Shown here: piece by piece, positions 28,089-37,827 of the stretch
Layout: every line of letters begins with the position of its first letter
How positions within the stretch are numbered: the first letter of the stretch is position 1
NCBI GenBank assembly: GCA_021286645.1
Contig: JAJTBZ010000097.1
Span: 62,001 to 126,000 of the forward strand
From: Ignavibacteria bacterium
GTDB taxonomy: Bacteria; Bacteroidota; Ignavibacteria; Ignavibacteriales; Ignavibacteriaceae
Reading direction: 5' to 3'
DNA: 64,000 nt
Translations under genes and position numbers: made by a program
The notes under the pieces: generated by a model
Database searches by the model: none
What the model was told of the DNA's origin: nothing
What the model saw: only the letters and a program-made list of their open reading frames with translations

Positions 28089-29840
28089 TTATACTTTGAA
28101 TACAGCAATAGTTTCATGAAGCTTTTCAGTTAACATCTGTAAATTCCGTGCAGAAGACTCCAATTCCCGTGTGATAATTGCATTCTGTGAACTGGCAACC
28201 TTGATATTATCCATGGCAATGGCAACCTGCTCCATGCCAATAAATTGTTCCTGACTGGAGGCGTTGGTTTGTATAGAGATATCGGTGAACATAGTAATTG
28301 TATCTGTAAGATTCCGAATAGCTTCGCGTGTTTGCTCGGAAAGGGTTACTCCGGCATTTACAATTTTTTCACCTTGCTCTGTTGCCAATACTGTTGCATT
28401 GATGGCGTTCTGAATATCATTTAACACCGATTTAACCTGAGCCGTAGCCTGTTTACTCTGTTGTGCAAGGCTTTTAATTTCCTGTGCTACAACTACGAAG
28501 CTTTTGCCATGTTCTCCGGCGCGCGCGGCTTCAATTGCGGCGTTAACAGCGAGTAAATTCGATTGCTCGGCCAAGTCATTAACCGATGCGATAATATCGC
28601 CAATCGCCCGGCTTTGTTCGGTTAGCTTTATGATGCTTTCACCGATAATCTCCATTTGATTACCAATGTTCTGAATTCCACGAATCGTATCTTCCGTAGA
28701 GCGAACGCCTGTTTCAGATATTTCGGAAGCACGCTGCGCGATTGTATTAATTTCACGGGCTTTTCTACTCAATACTTCTGAAGTCTTTTTTACCTCTTCA
28801 ATTGTTACAGTGGTTTCGCCAATAGCAGTTGCAGTTTCATTCGAACTGGCGCTTAATTGGGATACGGCGCCAAATATTTTATTCGTGGCATTTGAAAGAA
28901 CTTCTATGCTGTCTTTTGATTCAGCAATTACTGTTCTGAGACGTTGGCCCATTGTATTCAGTGAACGCACAATTGCATCTTTATCGGATTTTTGCGCGAG
29001 GGTAATCGATAAATCCCCGTCGGCAATGCTATTGGTAATTCTGCCGAGCTCTTTAATTGAATTAAGCATTGAAAGAAACGCGGTATATAGTTTGCCGATT
29101 TCATCACCTCTGTTTTGCACCGGGATATCAATTTCGACATCGCCTGATGCTAATCGGGTAGAAGCTTCCGCAAGGGTGTTAATGGGGTTGGATAGAATTT
29201 TATTTGCCTGCACTAAGGTTACGGCAGTAATAAGGAAAAATAACACGGCTGTCCAAAGGAAAACTACTATTGTTTTTACAATCTGGGTATTGGTATCCTG
29301 AAAATGGGCAGTGATATCTTTCTGTGAGGACGCCACAAAGTGCATTACTTTTTGTGAAATTTCATTAAACTGGGCGGCCTGTTGTGCATAAATGCTGTCG
29401 GTATCTTCAGTTGATGGATGGGAACGCATTATAAGCATATGCGATTCGGTAAGTTTGCGGTAATCTTCAAACAAAACTGCAAGGTTTGAAATTTCAGTAC
29501 CGTATAAGTCATCATTTTTCGATAAACTGCCAAGACTCTTAAAAAGCGCATCAATAACAACGTTATATGAAGCGAATTTCCGTTCAAGCCCTTGTACCTG
29601 CTTACTTCCATTTTTTGAAAGTGATTGGAGAATTTCCATTCTGAAGAAAGAAAGTTCATCGTGAAGTTTTAGGGCGTTACCCTGAATTTGGAAGTATTTA
29701 CCGGAAAGATCTTCCTGCCTTTCGCGGATTTTATTCACATTATTGTATGAATAATACACAATTGCTAACAGGATGGAGGAAAGCAATCCGAGAATAACAC
29801 CAATTTTGGTGCGCAGGGATAAATTCATAAACCATTGCAT
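28089..29840 (-). CDS. Methyl-accepting chemotaxis protein
   Basis: A 583-residue receptor: membrane helix at about residues 10-31, a periplasmic helical sensor of about 155 residues, second membrane helix at about 190-212, HAMP domain, and a long signalling coiled coil with the hairpin tip LAEQSNLLAVNAAIEAARAGE. The sensor looks like a four-helix bundle; the ligand is unknown. The gene lies between cheW and cheA and is the only receptor in the operon. Confidence 0.93.
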   Translation of the reverse strand: MQWFMNLSLRTKIGVILGLLSSILLAIVYYSYNNVNKIRERQEDLSGKYFQIQGNALKLHDELSFFRMEILQSLSKNGSKQVQGLERKFASYNVVIDALFKSLGSLSKNDDLYGTEISNLAVLFEDYRKLTESHMLIMRSHPSTEDTDSIYAQQAAQFNEISQKVMHFVASSQKDITAHFQDTNTQIVKTIVVFLWTAVLFFLITAVTLVQANKILSNPINTLAEASTRLASGDVEIDIPVQNRGDEIGKLYTAFLSMLNSIKELGRITNSIADGDLSITLAQKSDKDAIVRSLNTMGQRLRTVIAESKDSIEVLSNATNKIFGAVSQLSASSNETATAIGETTVTIEEVKKTSEVLSRKAREINTIAQRASEISETGVRSTEDTIRGIQNIGNQMEIIGESIIKLTEQSRAIGDIIASVNDLAEQSNLLAVNAAIEAARAGEHGKSFVVVAQEIKSLAQQSKQATAQVKSVLNDIQNAINATVLATEQGEKIVNAGVTLSEQTREAIRNLTDTITMFTDISIQTNASSQEQFIGMEQVAIAMDNIKVASSQNAIITRELESSARNLQMLTEKLHETIAVFKV

Positions 29841-29849
29841 AAGGAAATC

Positions 29850-30392
29850 CTAGTCATCATATTGTAAAATGATTTTTTTGTCACTAATAAGGGCTTTACC
29901 ATTGAGTACAATTAATCGGTCAGTAGTAATACCAATCAGGTATTCTTCCCGGGTGGCACCGAGGTTAGCAGTATTTTTAATAATTGAAGATTCAGGAATA
30001 AGTTGAATACCACGGATACGATCGACAAGTATGCCAAAGGTCATAGCGCCATCGCGCAGTATTATTACTCTGTTAAGATCGCTTATCGGGCTGCCGGGTA
30101 AATTAAAAAATTTTCTGATATCCAGAACAGACATTACTTCCCCGCGTAAATTAATAAGTCCCAGCACGAAAGCAGGGGTATGGGGCAAGGGGGTAATTTC
30201 CTTTAAGGGGATTACTTCAAGAACATACTTCGCTTCAATGGCGTATTGCTCGAATGCCAATTGAAAATGCAGAACTTCCAGACCCGAGCTTTCCTCACCC
30301 ACAGTTAGCGGTAGCGCGATTGCCCGGGCCCGATTTCGGAGAATTTCCTGATCGCAGCCCGGAGTTCCCAATGGTTGTTTATTTGTTATCAC
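29850..30392 (-). CDS. cheW: CheW-like coupling protein (second copy)
   Basis: A 180-residue single CheW domain (LHFQLAFEQYAIEAKYVLEV, then GLINLRGEVMSVLDIRKFF). It couples the receptor to CheA. The start is GTG at 30392, overlapping the cheR stop as GTGA. A 35-residue N-terminal extension precedes the domain. Two CheW genes flank cheR, as wspB and wspD flank wspC. Confidence 0.9.
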   Translation of the reverse strand: MITNKQPLGTPGCDQEILRNRARAIALPLTVGEESSGLEVLHFQLAFEQYAIEAKYVLEVIPLKEITPLPHTPAFVLGLINLRGEVMSVLDIRKFFNLPGSPISDLNRVIILRDGAMTFGILVDRIRGIQLIPESSIIKNTANLGATREEYLIGITTDRLIVLNGKALISDKKIILQYDD

Positions 30393-31879
30393 AAATTCTC
30401 CATTGCTTTTTCAATTATCGTGAGCAATTCTGCGGCTGAAATGTTTTCGAGATCAGGAAAAGACGCGAGGGCATCCATCTTTTGTAATATACTGGCAGTA
30501 GTTTCGAAAGTCTTTTTACTTTCTCTTGGCCGGTGCATGCGTCGATACAAATTTGCAAGAGTGAAATAAGCCGGTACATAATCGGGGTCGAGGTATAGAG
30601 CTTTTTGCAAAGAAGAAACAGCCTCTGCCATTTTTCCCTGTTCCTGGAGAATGTTGGCATAGAATACATGTAAGCGGGGTGATGTTTTTAACTTAATAAC
30701 GGCTGTTCTGCCCAGAAGCTCGGCTTCAGTAAGTCGACCCGTGTTTGCATAAGATTTAAGGAAATACTCCATTACAGTTTCGCGCTGTACATCGGATAAC
30801 GAGTCGAAAGTATTTACACGTGCCTTCTGTTCGTATAACTTAATTACTGTGGTATATTCAGCTGCATTATACAGTACTTCAATTTGTTCAAAAAGCTGTA
30901 ATGCATATTCAGGAGTATCAGTTCTGCCATCCGGAAGGTTGCCGGGTGCTGCCTGAACACGCTGAATAATTTGTCGAGGCAATGTTTCGGTTACCAACGG
31001 GGCCGGAGTAATTGCCGGTGGCTCATTAGCGGGCAGTCCGAGAGATTTTTGAAAGTATATAACGCTTCCTTCTTTATGTGTAATGAAGCGCTTCTCTGCC
31101 TGGTGAGCCAGCTCGGTAAGACTGAGAAACAAATGCCCGTTATTCGCAAGGGCGTTATAAAAACCCTGAAGTACTCTTTTCCGCCCGTTTTCATCAAAAT
31201 ACATAATTACATTTCTACAAAAAATAAAATCGAGTCCTGTAGTTTTTGTAATAGGTGAAGGGTACGACTCCTCGAAAAGATTAAGATAATTCAATTGAAC
31301 GAGATTGCGGATTAAATCGCGCAGTTGGAACTCGGTATCGGAGTATTTGGTAAAATATTTGTCGATGAGATGCTTTTCAACGCCGCGGAAAGACCAGGGG
31401 CGGTATATGCCTTTTCGTGCTTTTTCGAGTGAATTTGCATTAATATCAGTCCCTAAAAGAGAGATGTCCCATGATGCAAAATCGGGAATCGCTTCTGCAA
31501 CAACCATCGCTAGCGTGTATGGCTCCTCGCCGGTAGAACATCCGGCGCTCCAGATCTTCAATGACTTTGTTGACTTTCTTCTTTCGGAAGCCAGACGCAT
31601 AAGCAGGCTTTTGAATCTATCGATTACCGGGCGTTCGCGGAAGAAATATGTTTCGCCAATGGTTAAGTGCTTTTGCAGGGTCTGTTTCAACTCAAGAGTC
31701 ATTGGTCTGTTGAGAACAACAATTACGAAAGCGGGTAAATCGGAAACATGGTATTCCTGTGCCGCATTTAATAAGCCGTATTCCAAATCGGCCTGCTTCT
31801 CGGGAGGAAAATTCAACCCGACATTAACCCGGATATACGAAGCAATTTTTTCATACAGGTCTTCAGTAAGCTGTAACAT
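30389..31879 (-). CDS. cheR: CheR methyltransferase with TPR repeats (WspC-like)
   Basis: A 496-residue protein: CheR domain with GETYFFRERP, the SAM-binding motif WSAGCSTGEEPYTLAM and DFIFCRNVIMYFD, followed by a linker and C-terminal TPR repeats (residues about 390-470, for example AVSSLQKALYLDPDYVPAYF). It methylates receptor glutamates. The ATG at 31879 is chosen because GGAG lies seven bases upstream and the CheR domain starts there. The CheR-TPR fusion is the WspC layout. Confidence 0.93.
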   Translation of the reverse strand: MLQLTEDLYEKIASYIRVNVGLNFPPEKQADLEYGLLNAAQEYHVSDLPAFVIVVLNRPMTLELKQTLQKHLTIGETYFFRERPVIDRFKSLLMRLASERRKSTKSLKIWSAGCSTGEEPYTLAMVVAEAIPDFASWDISLLGTDINANSLEKARKGIYRPWSFRGVEKHLIDKYFTKYSDTEFQLRDLIRNLVQLNYLNLFEESYPSPITKTTGLDFIFCRNVIMYFDENGRKRVLQGFYNALANNGHLFLSLTELAHQAEKRFITHKEGSVIYFQKSLGLPANEPPAITPAPLVTETLPRQIIQRVQAAPGNLPDGRTDTPEYALQLFEQIEVLYNAAEYTTVIKLYEQKARVNTFDSLSDVQRETVMEYFLKSYANTGRLTEAELLGRTAVIKLKTSPRLHVFYANILQEQGKMAEAVSSLQKALYLDPDYVPAYFTLANLYRRMHRPRESKKTFETTASILQKMDALASFPDLENISAAELLTIIEKAMENL

Positions 31880-31883
31880 AAAA

Positions 31884-32357
31884 TTACTCCGTTGACTCGG
31901 GAAGAATTGCCAGCAGAGTGGCAAGTTGTTGGTTGAGATGAGAATCAAAAAAATTTAAAAAATCGAGAATCATAAGCGATTCAAAACCGTCGCACGAGAC
32001 TGACCTGATCAATTTTTTTTGTGATAAACCCGAAAATTGCACTGTGGTATCGGCAATTTCCAGCTCCTGGTAGCCAGACAGTTCGTCAATAATTATAGCG
32101 AAGTTTAGTGACGGCGTATTTATAATCAAAAAGTATTGCGCGGGGTGAACGGGTTTTCGTTGTGTATGGAATACATTGGACAAATCCATAACCGGCACCG
32201 GAGTTCCATGATAGATAAAATACCCTAATACAGACTGAGGGGCATCGGGTAGGGGAGTTATTGCAACCGCGCGGATAATGTATTGCACCTGCCCCACGGG
32301 CACTGCTACAACTGACTGATCTACCGTAAATACTACTACCGGTTCCGAGTGCGACAT
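31884..32357 (-). CDS. cheW: CheW-like coupling protein (first copy)
   Basis: A 157-residue CheW domain (VFTVDQSVVAVPVGQVQYII, VLGYFIYHGTPVPVMDLSNVF). It is the first gene of the operon; its stop lies four bases before the cheR start. It is divergent in sequence from the second CheW copy. Confidence 0.88.
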   Translation of the reverse strand: MSHSEPVVVFTVDQSVVAVPVGQVQYIIRAVAITPLPDAPQSVLGYFIYHGTPVPVMDLSNVFHTQRKPVHPAQYFLIINTPSLNFAIIIDELSGYQELEIADTTVQFSGLSQKKLIRSVSCDGFESLMILDFLNFFDSHLNQQLATLLAILPESTE

Positions 32358-32463
32358 ATTGAATTTGGTAAAGGTTTTTGGTGACTTTAAAATACTGAAT
32401 TACATTTTAATAAACTATTAAAGCATTTATATAACCACGTGATGTGGAATTGATATCACAAAG

Positions 32464-33630
32464 CTAAAGAACAAAAACTTTCGCAACTTCCAGCAGTAAC
32501 GAAGGCTGGTTAAATAACGCGGCAGTAAATAACCTTCCCAATGTGCGTTGGTCTGCTGGTACTTTATTAATTGTAATGGCAAGATTATTAAAATGGTCAT
32601 CGCTGAAGTTATAAATTCCTTCTTTCAGCTTATTGTAAATTTCATGGCGCTTACCTATTCGGTTATGCCATGCTTTATCATACGAGAGAATATGTTCTGG
32701 TTTATTGAGTAAAATTGCATCGGCTGCAATGCTGCCTGCAATCTGTCCTCCTATCATTCCTGTAGCAATACCGCCTCCGCTTAAAGGGTTCACATGGCGG
32801 GCTGCATCACCAACCAGCATTATTCCAGGGGCGGAGATCCTATCAAGTGATAGCTGGCAAGGGACACCGCCGGAAACCTTGCTTAAAATGGGGGCGCCGG
32901 GATATTTTTCGAGCATAAAATCATTGAGATATGAAAGGGCCGATTTCTTTTTATTAATATCGCCGCTGATACCTAACCCGATATTCGCTTTGTTATTGCC
33001 TTTCGGAAAAATCCATAAATAGCCATGGGGCGCGTATTTCTGTCCGAAATAAAAATGCAGTGTATCCTGTTCAACAGGTATATTGGCCGCGGTTACCTGA
33101 ACAGCGCTTTCCATATCACGAAAGTCAGAGTGAGTTTGTAACCCAGCCCATCTTCCTACCCGTGATTCAATACCATCAGCGGCGATAACAATTTTCCCGC
33201 GAACGGAAATCTGTTCACCCTGAAATTCATACGTAACTCCGTTGATTGTACCATTATCAAAGGTTAAACCATTTACATAGGCACGGGTTATGATATGAGC
33301 GCCTGCTTCCGCGGCAGTGCGGGCAAGTTCGTAGTCAAAAATTCGTCTTTCGAGAACGAGCGAAGGCATGTGTGCTTCGAGTGTGGCTACTCCTCCATCG
33401 GGTGCATAGAAAGAGAATTTATGGATTTTTGCAGCTACCCAGCGATCGTCAATATCGATAAATGGCACGATACTTTCGCGGCTTACAGCTTCACCGCAGC
33501 GCACCGGGTACCCGATATCGCGGTCCTTTTCCAACAGTAATACCGATACACCTTTTTCAGCCGCGAATCTGGCAGCCATGGACCCGGCAGGGCCGCCACC
33601 TACAACAATAACATCGTACTCAGAATTCAT
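32464..33630 (-). CDS. Geranylgeranyl reductase family FAD-dependent oxidoreductase
   Basis: A 388-residue flavoprotein. N-terminal FAD-binding motif VIVVGGGPAGSMAARFAAEK, then the GGR signature YPVRCGEAVSR, the second FAD motif GIMLVGDAARHVNPLSGGGIATGM, and a helical C-terminus. Members saturate isoprenoid chains (chlorophyll, archaeal lipids, menaquinone). In a heterotrophic FCB bacterium, reduction of a menaquinone or other polyprenyl side chain is possible, but the substrate is not shown by the sequence. No gene of the same pathway lies next to it. Confidence 0.87.
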   Translation of the reverse strand: MNSEYDVIVVGGGPAGSMAARFAAEKGVSVLLLEKDRDIGYPVRCGEAVSRESIVPFIDIDDRWVAAKIHKFSFYAPDGGVATLEAHMPSLVLERRIFDYELARTAAEAGAHIITRAYVNGLTFDNGTINGVTYEFQGEQISVRGKIVIAADGIESRVGRWAGLQTHSDFRDMESAVQVTAANIPVEQDTLHFYFGQKYAPHGYLWIFPKGNNKANIGLGISGDINKKKSALSYLNDFMLEKYPGAPILSKVSGGVPCQLSLDRISAPGIMLVGDAARHVNPLSGGGIATGMIGGQIAGSIAADAILLNKPEHILSYDKAWHNRIGKRHEIYNKLKEGIYNFSDDHFNNLAITINKVPADQRTLGRLFTAALFNQPSLLLEVAKVFVL

Positions 33631-33740
33631 TCAATACTTACCCTGACAATAAATAACTATTTGGTAAAGATAAAATATTTTACGTAATAACTTTGTATTG
33701 AATTGGGATAGTGAGCGTTATTACTGCTATTTTTGTGTAT

Positions 33741-34451
33741 CTAAGGTAAGGGAGAGCGCAGCAGACGAAAGCCGGTACGCGTGAAAAGCACCATTAATAT
33801 GGCAAGGAAAAAATAGCCTGCATAAAAGAATAGCCGAATAAACGTGAGATCCAACGGAAGTCCGGAGTTAGTAGTGATATCCATGAGTACTGAATAGAGC
33901 TTAATACCCATAATACCACCGATAAGCATATATACTACCACCCCGAAAAAATAGGCACTGCCAACTACTCTGCAAAGTTTATGCTCAATTATCAGGAATA
34001 TACTTACGGCAATTCCGATAGCGGCAAGGAATAAATCGATAGTTACGAAAAAATCCAAAGTGCCGGATACCTGATTTAATGTAGTAAATATAGGGTTTTG
34101 CGCGAGTATTGCCTGAGCAGAGCCGGGCATTTGTACCCGTGCGGTTTGCGGGTTGGTTACTGCTGCTATATTATCAGCCGGATTCTCCGCCGCAAAAAAC
34201 AGATTCATTAGAGAAAATATCGAGAGTAAAATTCCGGTTTTCCGGTGATAGCTGCTGCCTTTGGGTTGTGAAGAAGGGCCATGAAGTGCATTCTTTTTGA
34301 TTTCCTGCATATACTGTTTTGAACAGGAGGCGGATTTGCAAATATATTTGTCATTTACAAAATAGAGGCATTCATTACAGAACCATTGGCCGCATACACT
34401 GCAAGAATGGGCGGCTTCGTTAAAACGATGATTTGCGCATTTATCGGTCAT
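33741..34451 (-). CDS. Zinc-finger (B-box-like) multi-pass membrane protein
   Basis: A 236-residue protein of unknown function. The N-terminus holds paired Cys/His residues (CANHRFNEAAHSCSVCGQWF, then CNEC and CKSASC), a treble-clef B-box-like zinc finger. Four hydrophobic segments follow from about residue 85 to the end. The frame is open further upstream, but the ATG at 34451 is preceded by AAAGGAAG and gives the finger at the start. Such finger-plus-membrane proteins occur in several bacteria with no proven role. Confidence 0.7.
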   Translation of the reverse strand: MTDKCANHRFNEAAHSCSVCGQWFCNECLYFVNDKYICKSASCSKQYMQEIKKNALHGPSSQPKGSSYHRKTGILLSIFSLMNLFFAAENPADNIAAVTNPQTARVQMPGSAQAILAQNPIFTTLNQVSGTLDFFVTIDLFLAAIGIAVSIFLIIEHKLCRVVGSAYFFGVVVYMLIGGIMGIKLYSVLMDITTNSGLPLDLTFIRLFFYAGYFFLAILMVLFTRTGFRLLRSPLP

Positions 34452-34532
34452 GGCTGCTTCCTTTGTTGCGTTAAAAATACGCAGATATTCGGAGAGAATC
34501 AATACGAAGGCGAAAGGTTTGGAGAGGATAAA

Positions 34533-34562
34533 AAAAGGGCCCAATAAAAATTGAGCCCTTTC
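34533..34562 (-). terminator. Rho-independent terminator after the repeat-containing secreted protein
   Basis: Read on the minus strand: AAGGGCTCAAT, loop TTTTA, ATTGGGCCCTT with one mismatch in the stem, then a run of T. Confidence 0.88.
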
Positions 34563-34576
34563 GTGCGAAAACAAAA

Positions 34577-37387
34577 TTACTTAAGCAGTGTAAGCTTTTT
34601 CGCTGCTGTGTAGCCTTCGGTTCTTAATACATAAATATACATACCGCTTGGTAAACCAGCTGCATTAAATTCAACTGTATAACGACCAGTTGACTGGCTG
34701 TTGTTTACTAAGGTTTTTACTTCATGACCAAGAACATCATATACTTTTAAGCTAACTTTACCGGCATATAAAACCTGATAGGTAATCTGGGTAGTCGGGT
34801 TGAACGGGTTAGGATAGTTTTGTTCAAGCGAATAATTCAGATCTTTCAGTTTTTCTTCTTTAACTGAAGAAGCAGGAGTAACATCACCGGCAACGCGTGG
34901 CATTAACTGATAGCCGGAGCTGTAAGGAGCGCCTACTTTATACTGACTTAGAACACCAACGATATCGAAAGCTGCAGATGGCGCAGTTTGGCCGACTAAA
35001 GTTGTACCGGTTGTGATACGAACTGAAAGAGTATCATTGCCGTTCTTTAAGGTATAGTTTGTATTGGCAGCCCAGGTAGCAACCGGGTTTAATAAGGTAA
35101 CGTTCTTTATTTTAATTAAAGAACCTTCATACTGTTCCAGGCCATTCCATGCCTGACCAACAACCTGAGGAATAGTAACAACAGCAGGCGTAACGGTTTG
35201 GTTTGAATCAAGTTTCGTGAATGAGCTAACCGGATTCATTTCAGTAAGGCCGTTGTAGTTAACGATTTTACCGGTAACCTGAACGAGGTAACCGGCCTTC
35301 ATCTGGCCTGAGAAAGCAGTGGTGCCACGGCCATAAACAGCCAAACCACCAGTCGCATCCTGCATGTATGAAGGGCTGTTGAATTCATTACCAACGGTAA
35401 TGATACCCTTAACGGTAACAACTTTTCCTGTATCCTGTGAGACACCATTTGCATCATTGGTGCGAACATGGCTGATATTAAGAACACCGGAAGCTGTAGC
35501 GATTGTAAAGACAGCATTGGAAGCATCAAAAACTGATGAATTTGAGGCATCGGATACTTTTACTTTGCACTGTGTCGAAGGTGTGTTAGGAACGGTCCAT
35601 GCATAGGTGCCATTATTTGTAGCAGAGGCAACAACTGCTGCCCATGAGGTACCGTTATCTGTGGTATAGTCGATTTTAACGTTAGCGATTGTACCGGTGC
35701 TTGTCCAGGTAATGTTCTGGGTGGCGGCTACAGTTAAGTTTTCACCACCATTCGGAGCGGTAACGGTAATGGAAGCGGTGGTTCCACCTGTGGTGATATC
35801 ACCGGAAACGCGGGGTAATAACTGGTAACCCGTGCTGTACGGAGCGCCAACTTTATACTGGCTGAGTACACCAACGATATCGAATGTACCGGTAGGAGCG
35901 GTTAAACCAACTAATGATGTACCGGTGGTAATACGAACTGAAAGTGTATCAGTGCCATTCTTTAATGTATAGTTTGTATTGGCAGCCCAGGTAGCAACCG
36001 GGTTTAATAAGGTTACATTTTTAATCTGGATTAATGAGCCTTCATATTGCTCAAGGCCATTCCATGTTTGACCAACAACCTGCGGAATAGTAACAACAGC
36101 AGGAGTAACGGTCTGATTCGAGTCTAGTTTTGTGAAAGTATTTACCGGGTTTATTTCGGTAAGGCCGTTGTAATTTACAACTTTACCAGTCAGCTGAACG
36201 AGGTAGCCGGCTTTCATCATACCTGAAAATGCGGTTGTGCCGCGGCCATACACAGCAACGCCACCGGTGGCATCCTGAATGTATGAAGGACTGTTAAATT
36301 CATTGCCAACGGTAACAATACCTTTAATAGTTACAACTTTGCCGGTATCCTGTGAAACACCATTCGCATCATTGGTGCGTAAGTGGCTGATATTTAATAC
36401 GCCGGAAGCTGTGGCAATGGTAAACACTGCGCTTGATGTGCCGAATACTGTTGCATTGGATGCATCAGAAACTTTTACTTTGCATTGTGTAGCAGGAGTA
36501 TTGGGAACTGTCCATGCATAGGTGCCATTATTTGTAGTTGTTGCTGCAACAGCTGCCCATGTAGAACCATTATCGGTTGTATAATCGATTTTTACGTTAG
36601 CGATTGTACCTGTGCTCGTCCATGTAATATTCTGGCTGGCACCAACTGTTAAGTTTTCGCCGCCATTAGGAGCAGTAACAGTAATTGTTGCTGTTGTTCC
36701 ACCGGTAATAATATCGGCGGCAACGCGAGGCATTAACTGGTAACCTGTGCTGTAGGGAGCGCCGACTTTATACTGACTGAGTACACCAACGATATCGAAG
36801 GTGCCTGTTGGAGCAGTTTGACCTACCAAAGAAGTACCGGTGGTAACTCTTATTGATAAAGTGTCGGTGCCATTTTTAATTGTATAATTCGTATTTGCAG
36901 CCCAGGTAGCAACCGGGTTCAGAAGAGTAACATTTTTAATTACAATGAGTCTGCCTTCGTATTGCTCATAACCGTTCCAAGCCTGACCGACAACCTGAGG
37001 TATAGTAACCTGTAAAGGCGTAACAGTTTTATTGGAATCGATTTTTGTAAAAGAGCTAACCGGGTTCATTTCGGTAAGCCCATTGTAGTTAACGATTTTA
37101 CCAGTAACCTGAACGAGGTAACCAGCTTTCATCTGCCCTGAGAAAGCAGTGGTGCCGCGGCCATATACTGCTAAACCGCCAGTGCTATCCTGTAAGTATG
37201 AAGGACTGTTGAATTCGTTGCCGACGGTAATGATACCCTGAACAGTAACTGTTTTTCCGGTATCCTGTGAAACGCCATTCGCATCATTGGTGCGAACATG
37301 CGAAAGTGGAGTAACTGTCTGACCGAAACTGCATACGGTAAGCAGCGCGGCAAACAAGAAGGTTAATAGCCTCTTAGAAAGATTCAT
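34577..37387 (-). CDS. Secreted protein with three OB-fold-like repeats, Ig-like modules and type IX sorting domain
   Basis: A 936-residue protein. Signal peptide MNLSKRLLTFLFAALLTVCS; then an OB-fold-like module (residues 29-235: VTVQGIITVGNEFNSPSYLQ, VQVTGKIVNYNGLTEMNP) and an Ig-like module (about 240-325: VTAPNGGENLTVGASQNITW). The pair is repeated at 334-638, and a third OB-like module runs from 639 to about 837. The end carries the type IX type-A sorting domain (EQNYPNPFNPTTQITY, YVLRTEGYTAAKKLTLLK). The neighbours offer no functional hint. Probably surface-bound or released; ligand unknown. Confidence 0.85.
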   Translation of the reverse strand: MNLSKRLLTFLFAALLTVCSFGQTVTPLSHVRTNDANGVSQDTGKTVTVQGIITVGNEFNSPSYLQDSTGGLAVYGRGTTAFSGQMKAGYLVQVTGKIVNYNGLTEMNPVSSFTKIDSNKTVTPLQVTIPQVVGQAWNGYEQYEGRLIVIKNVTLLNPVATWAANTNYTIKNGTDTLSIRVTTGTSLVGQTAPTGTFDIVGVLSQYKVGAPYSTGYQLMPRVAADIITGGTTATITVTAPNGGENLTVGASQNITWTSTGTIANVKIDYTTDNGSTWAAVAATTTNNGTYAWTVPNTPATQCKVKVSDASNATVFGTSSAVFTIATASGVLNISHLRTNDANGVSQDTGKVVTIKGIVTVGNEFNSPSYIQDATGGVAVYGRGTTAFSGMMKAGYLVQLTGKVVNYNGLTEINPVNTFTKLDSNQTVTPAVVTIPQVVGQTWNGLEQYEGSLIQIKNVTLLNPVATWAANTNYTLKNGTDTLSVRITTGTSLVGLTAPTGTFDIVGVLSQYKVGAPYSTGYQLLPRVSGDITTGGTTASITVTAPNGGENLTVAATQNITWTSTGTIANVKIDYTTDNGTSWAAVVASATNNGTYAWTVPNTPSTQCKVKVSDASNSSVFDASNAVFTIATASGVLNISHVRTNDANGVSQDTGKVVTVKGIITVGNEFNSPSYMQDATGGLAVYGRGTTAFSGQMKAGYLVQVTGKIVNYNGLTEMNPVSSFTKLDSNQTVTPAVVTIPQVVGQAWNGLEQYEGSLIKIKNVTLLNPVATWAANTNYTLKNGNDTLSVRITTGTTLVGQTAPSAAFDIVGVLSQYKVGAPYSSGYQLMPRVAGDVTPASSVKEEKLKDLNYSLEQNYPNPFNPTTQITYQVLYAGKVSLKVYDVLGHEVKTLVNNSQSTGRYTVEFNAAGLPSGMYIYVLRTEGYTAAKKLTLLK
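34877..37303 (-). repeat. Three in-frame tandem repeats with a 915-bp period
   Basis: The marker GCATCATTGG recurs at 35451, 36366 and 37281, exactly 915 bases apart. Units: 36389-37303, 35474-36388 and a shorter 34877-35473 lacking the Ig-like part. The copies are very similar over hundreds of bases, which points to recent duplication or gene conversion. Confidence 0.9.
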
Positions 37388-37410
37388 CTATTATTGCCTT
37401 TATGTATGTT

Positions 37411-37438
37411 TATATATATGTGATTAAGTAATATTCAA
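37411..37438 (-). promoter_or_regulatory. Putative promoter of the repeat-containing secreted protein
   Basis: On the minus strand TTGAAT, 16 bases, TATATA, followed by a short leader with AAAGG before the ATG. The same TTGAnn-16-TATATA layout precedes the other type IX cargo gene at 54952. Confidence 0.4.
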
Positions 37439-37784
37439 CACCATTAAAATCTGAGTAAGCTTCGCCCTGCTGTTATTCAGCTTGTCTGTAATTTTCGACT
37501 ATCTGACGGCTTGGAAAGGGCAGCTACCACAGAAACTTCAAAATTGAGCCAAGCAATTTATCAAAAATAATATTGCTGACGAATTGAAAAATTATGGCAG
37601 TATTAAATGATTATTAATTGTTCATGAAGCTGTTACGAAAGGGTAATAAAAGTAATACAATAAAGATAAACAACGTAATTAAATAAGCCAAAAAGCGCAG
37701 AGTGGCAGAAAAAATAAATTTTTAGTAGTAATTGCGCATGGGGGGGGAGCAGTAATATCGCTTTGCCACTACAGGCGAAAGCAA

Positions 37785-37815
37785 ATTACGGGACCTTCAG
37801 ATAAGGCCCCGTAAT
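37785..37815 (-). terminator. Hairpin after the slipin gene (possible terminator)
   Basis: An interrupted stem (ATTACGGG-A-CCTT, loop CAGAT, AAGG-C-CCCGTAAT) lying 13 bases after the slipin stop. The T-run after it on the minus strand is weak (TTGCTTTC). Confidence 0.5.
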
Positions 37816-37827
37816 GGTAAAATATCT

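Larger units (their letters stand above)
37388..37827. other. Intergenic region of 440 bp
   Basis: It holds no convincing gene. It contains the putative promoter at 37411-37438, AT-rich sequence, a run of eight G at 37740-37747, and a long hairpin at 37785-37815. I see nothing else in it. Confidence 0.6.

Noticed and set aside
34877-37303. The 915-bp repeats as a mobile element
   Set aside because: They are in-frame protein modules with no terminal inverted repeats or transposase.
37740-37747. Run of eight G in the intergenic region
   Set aside because: No gene or promoter lies close enough for the run to act as a switch; noted only as a possible sequencing weak point.
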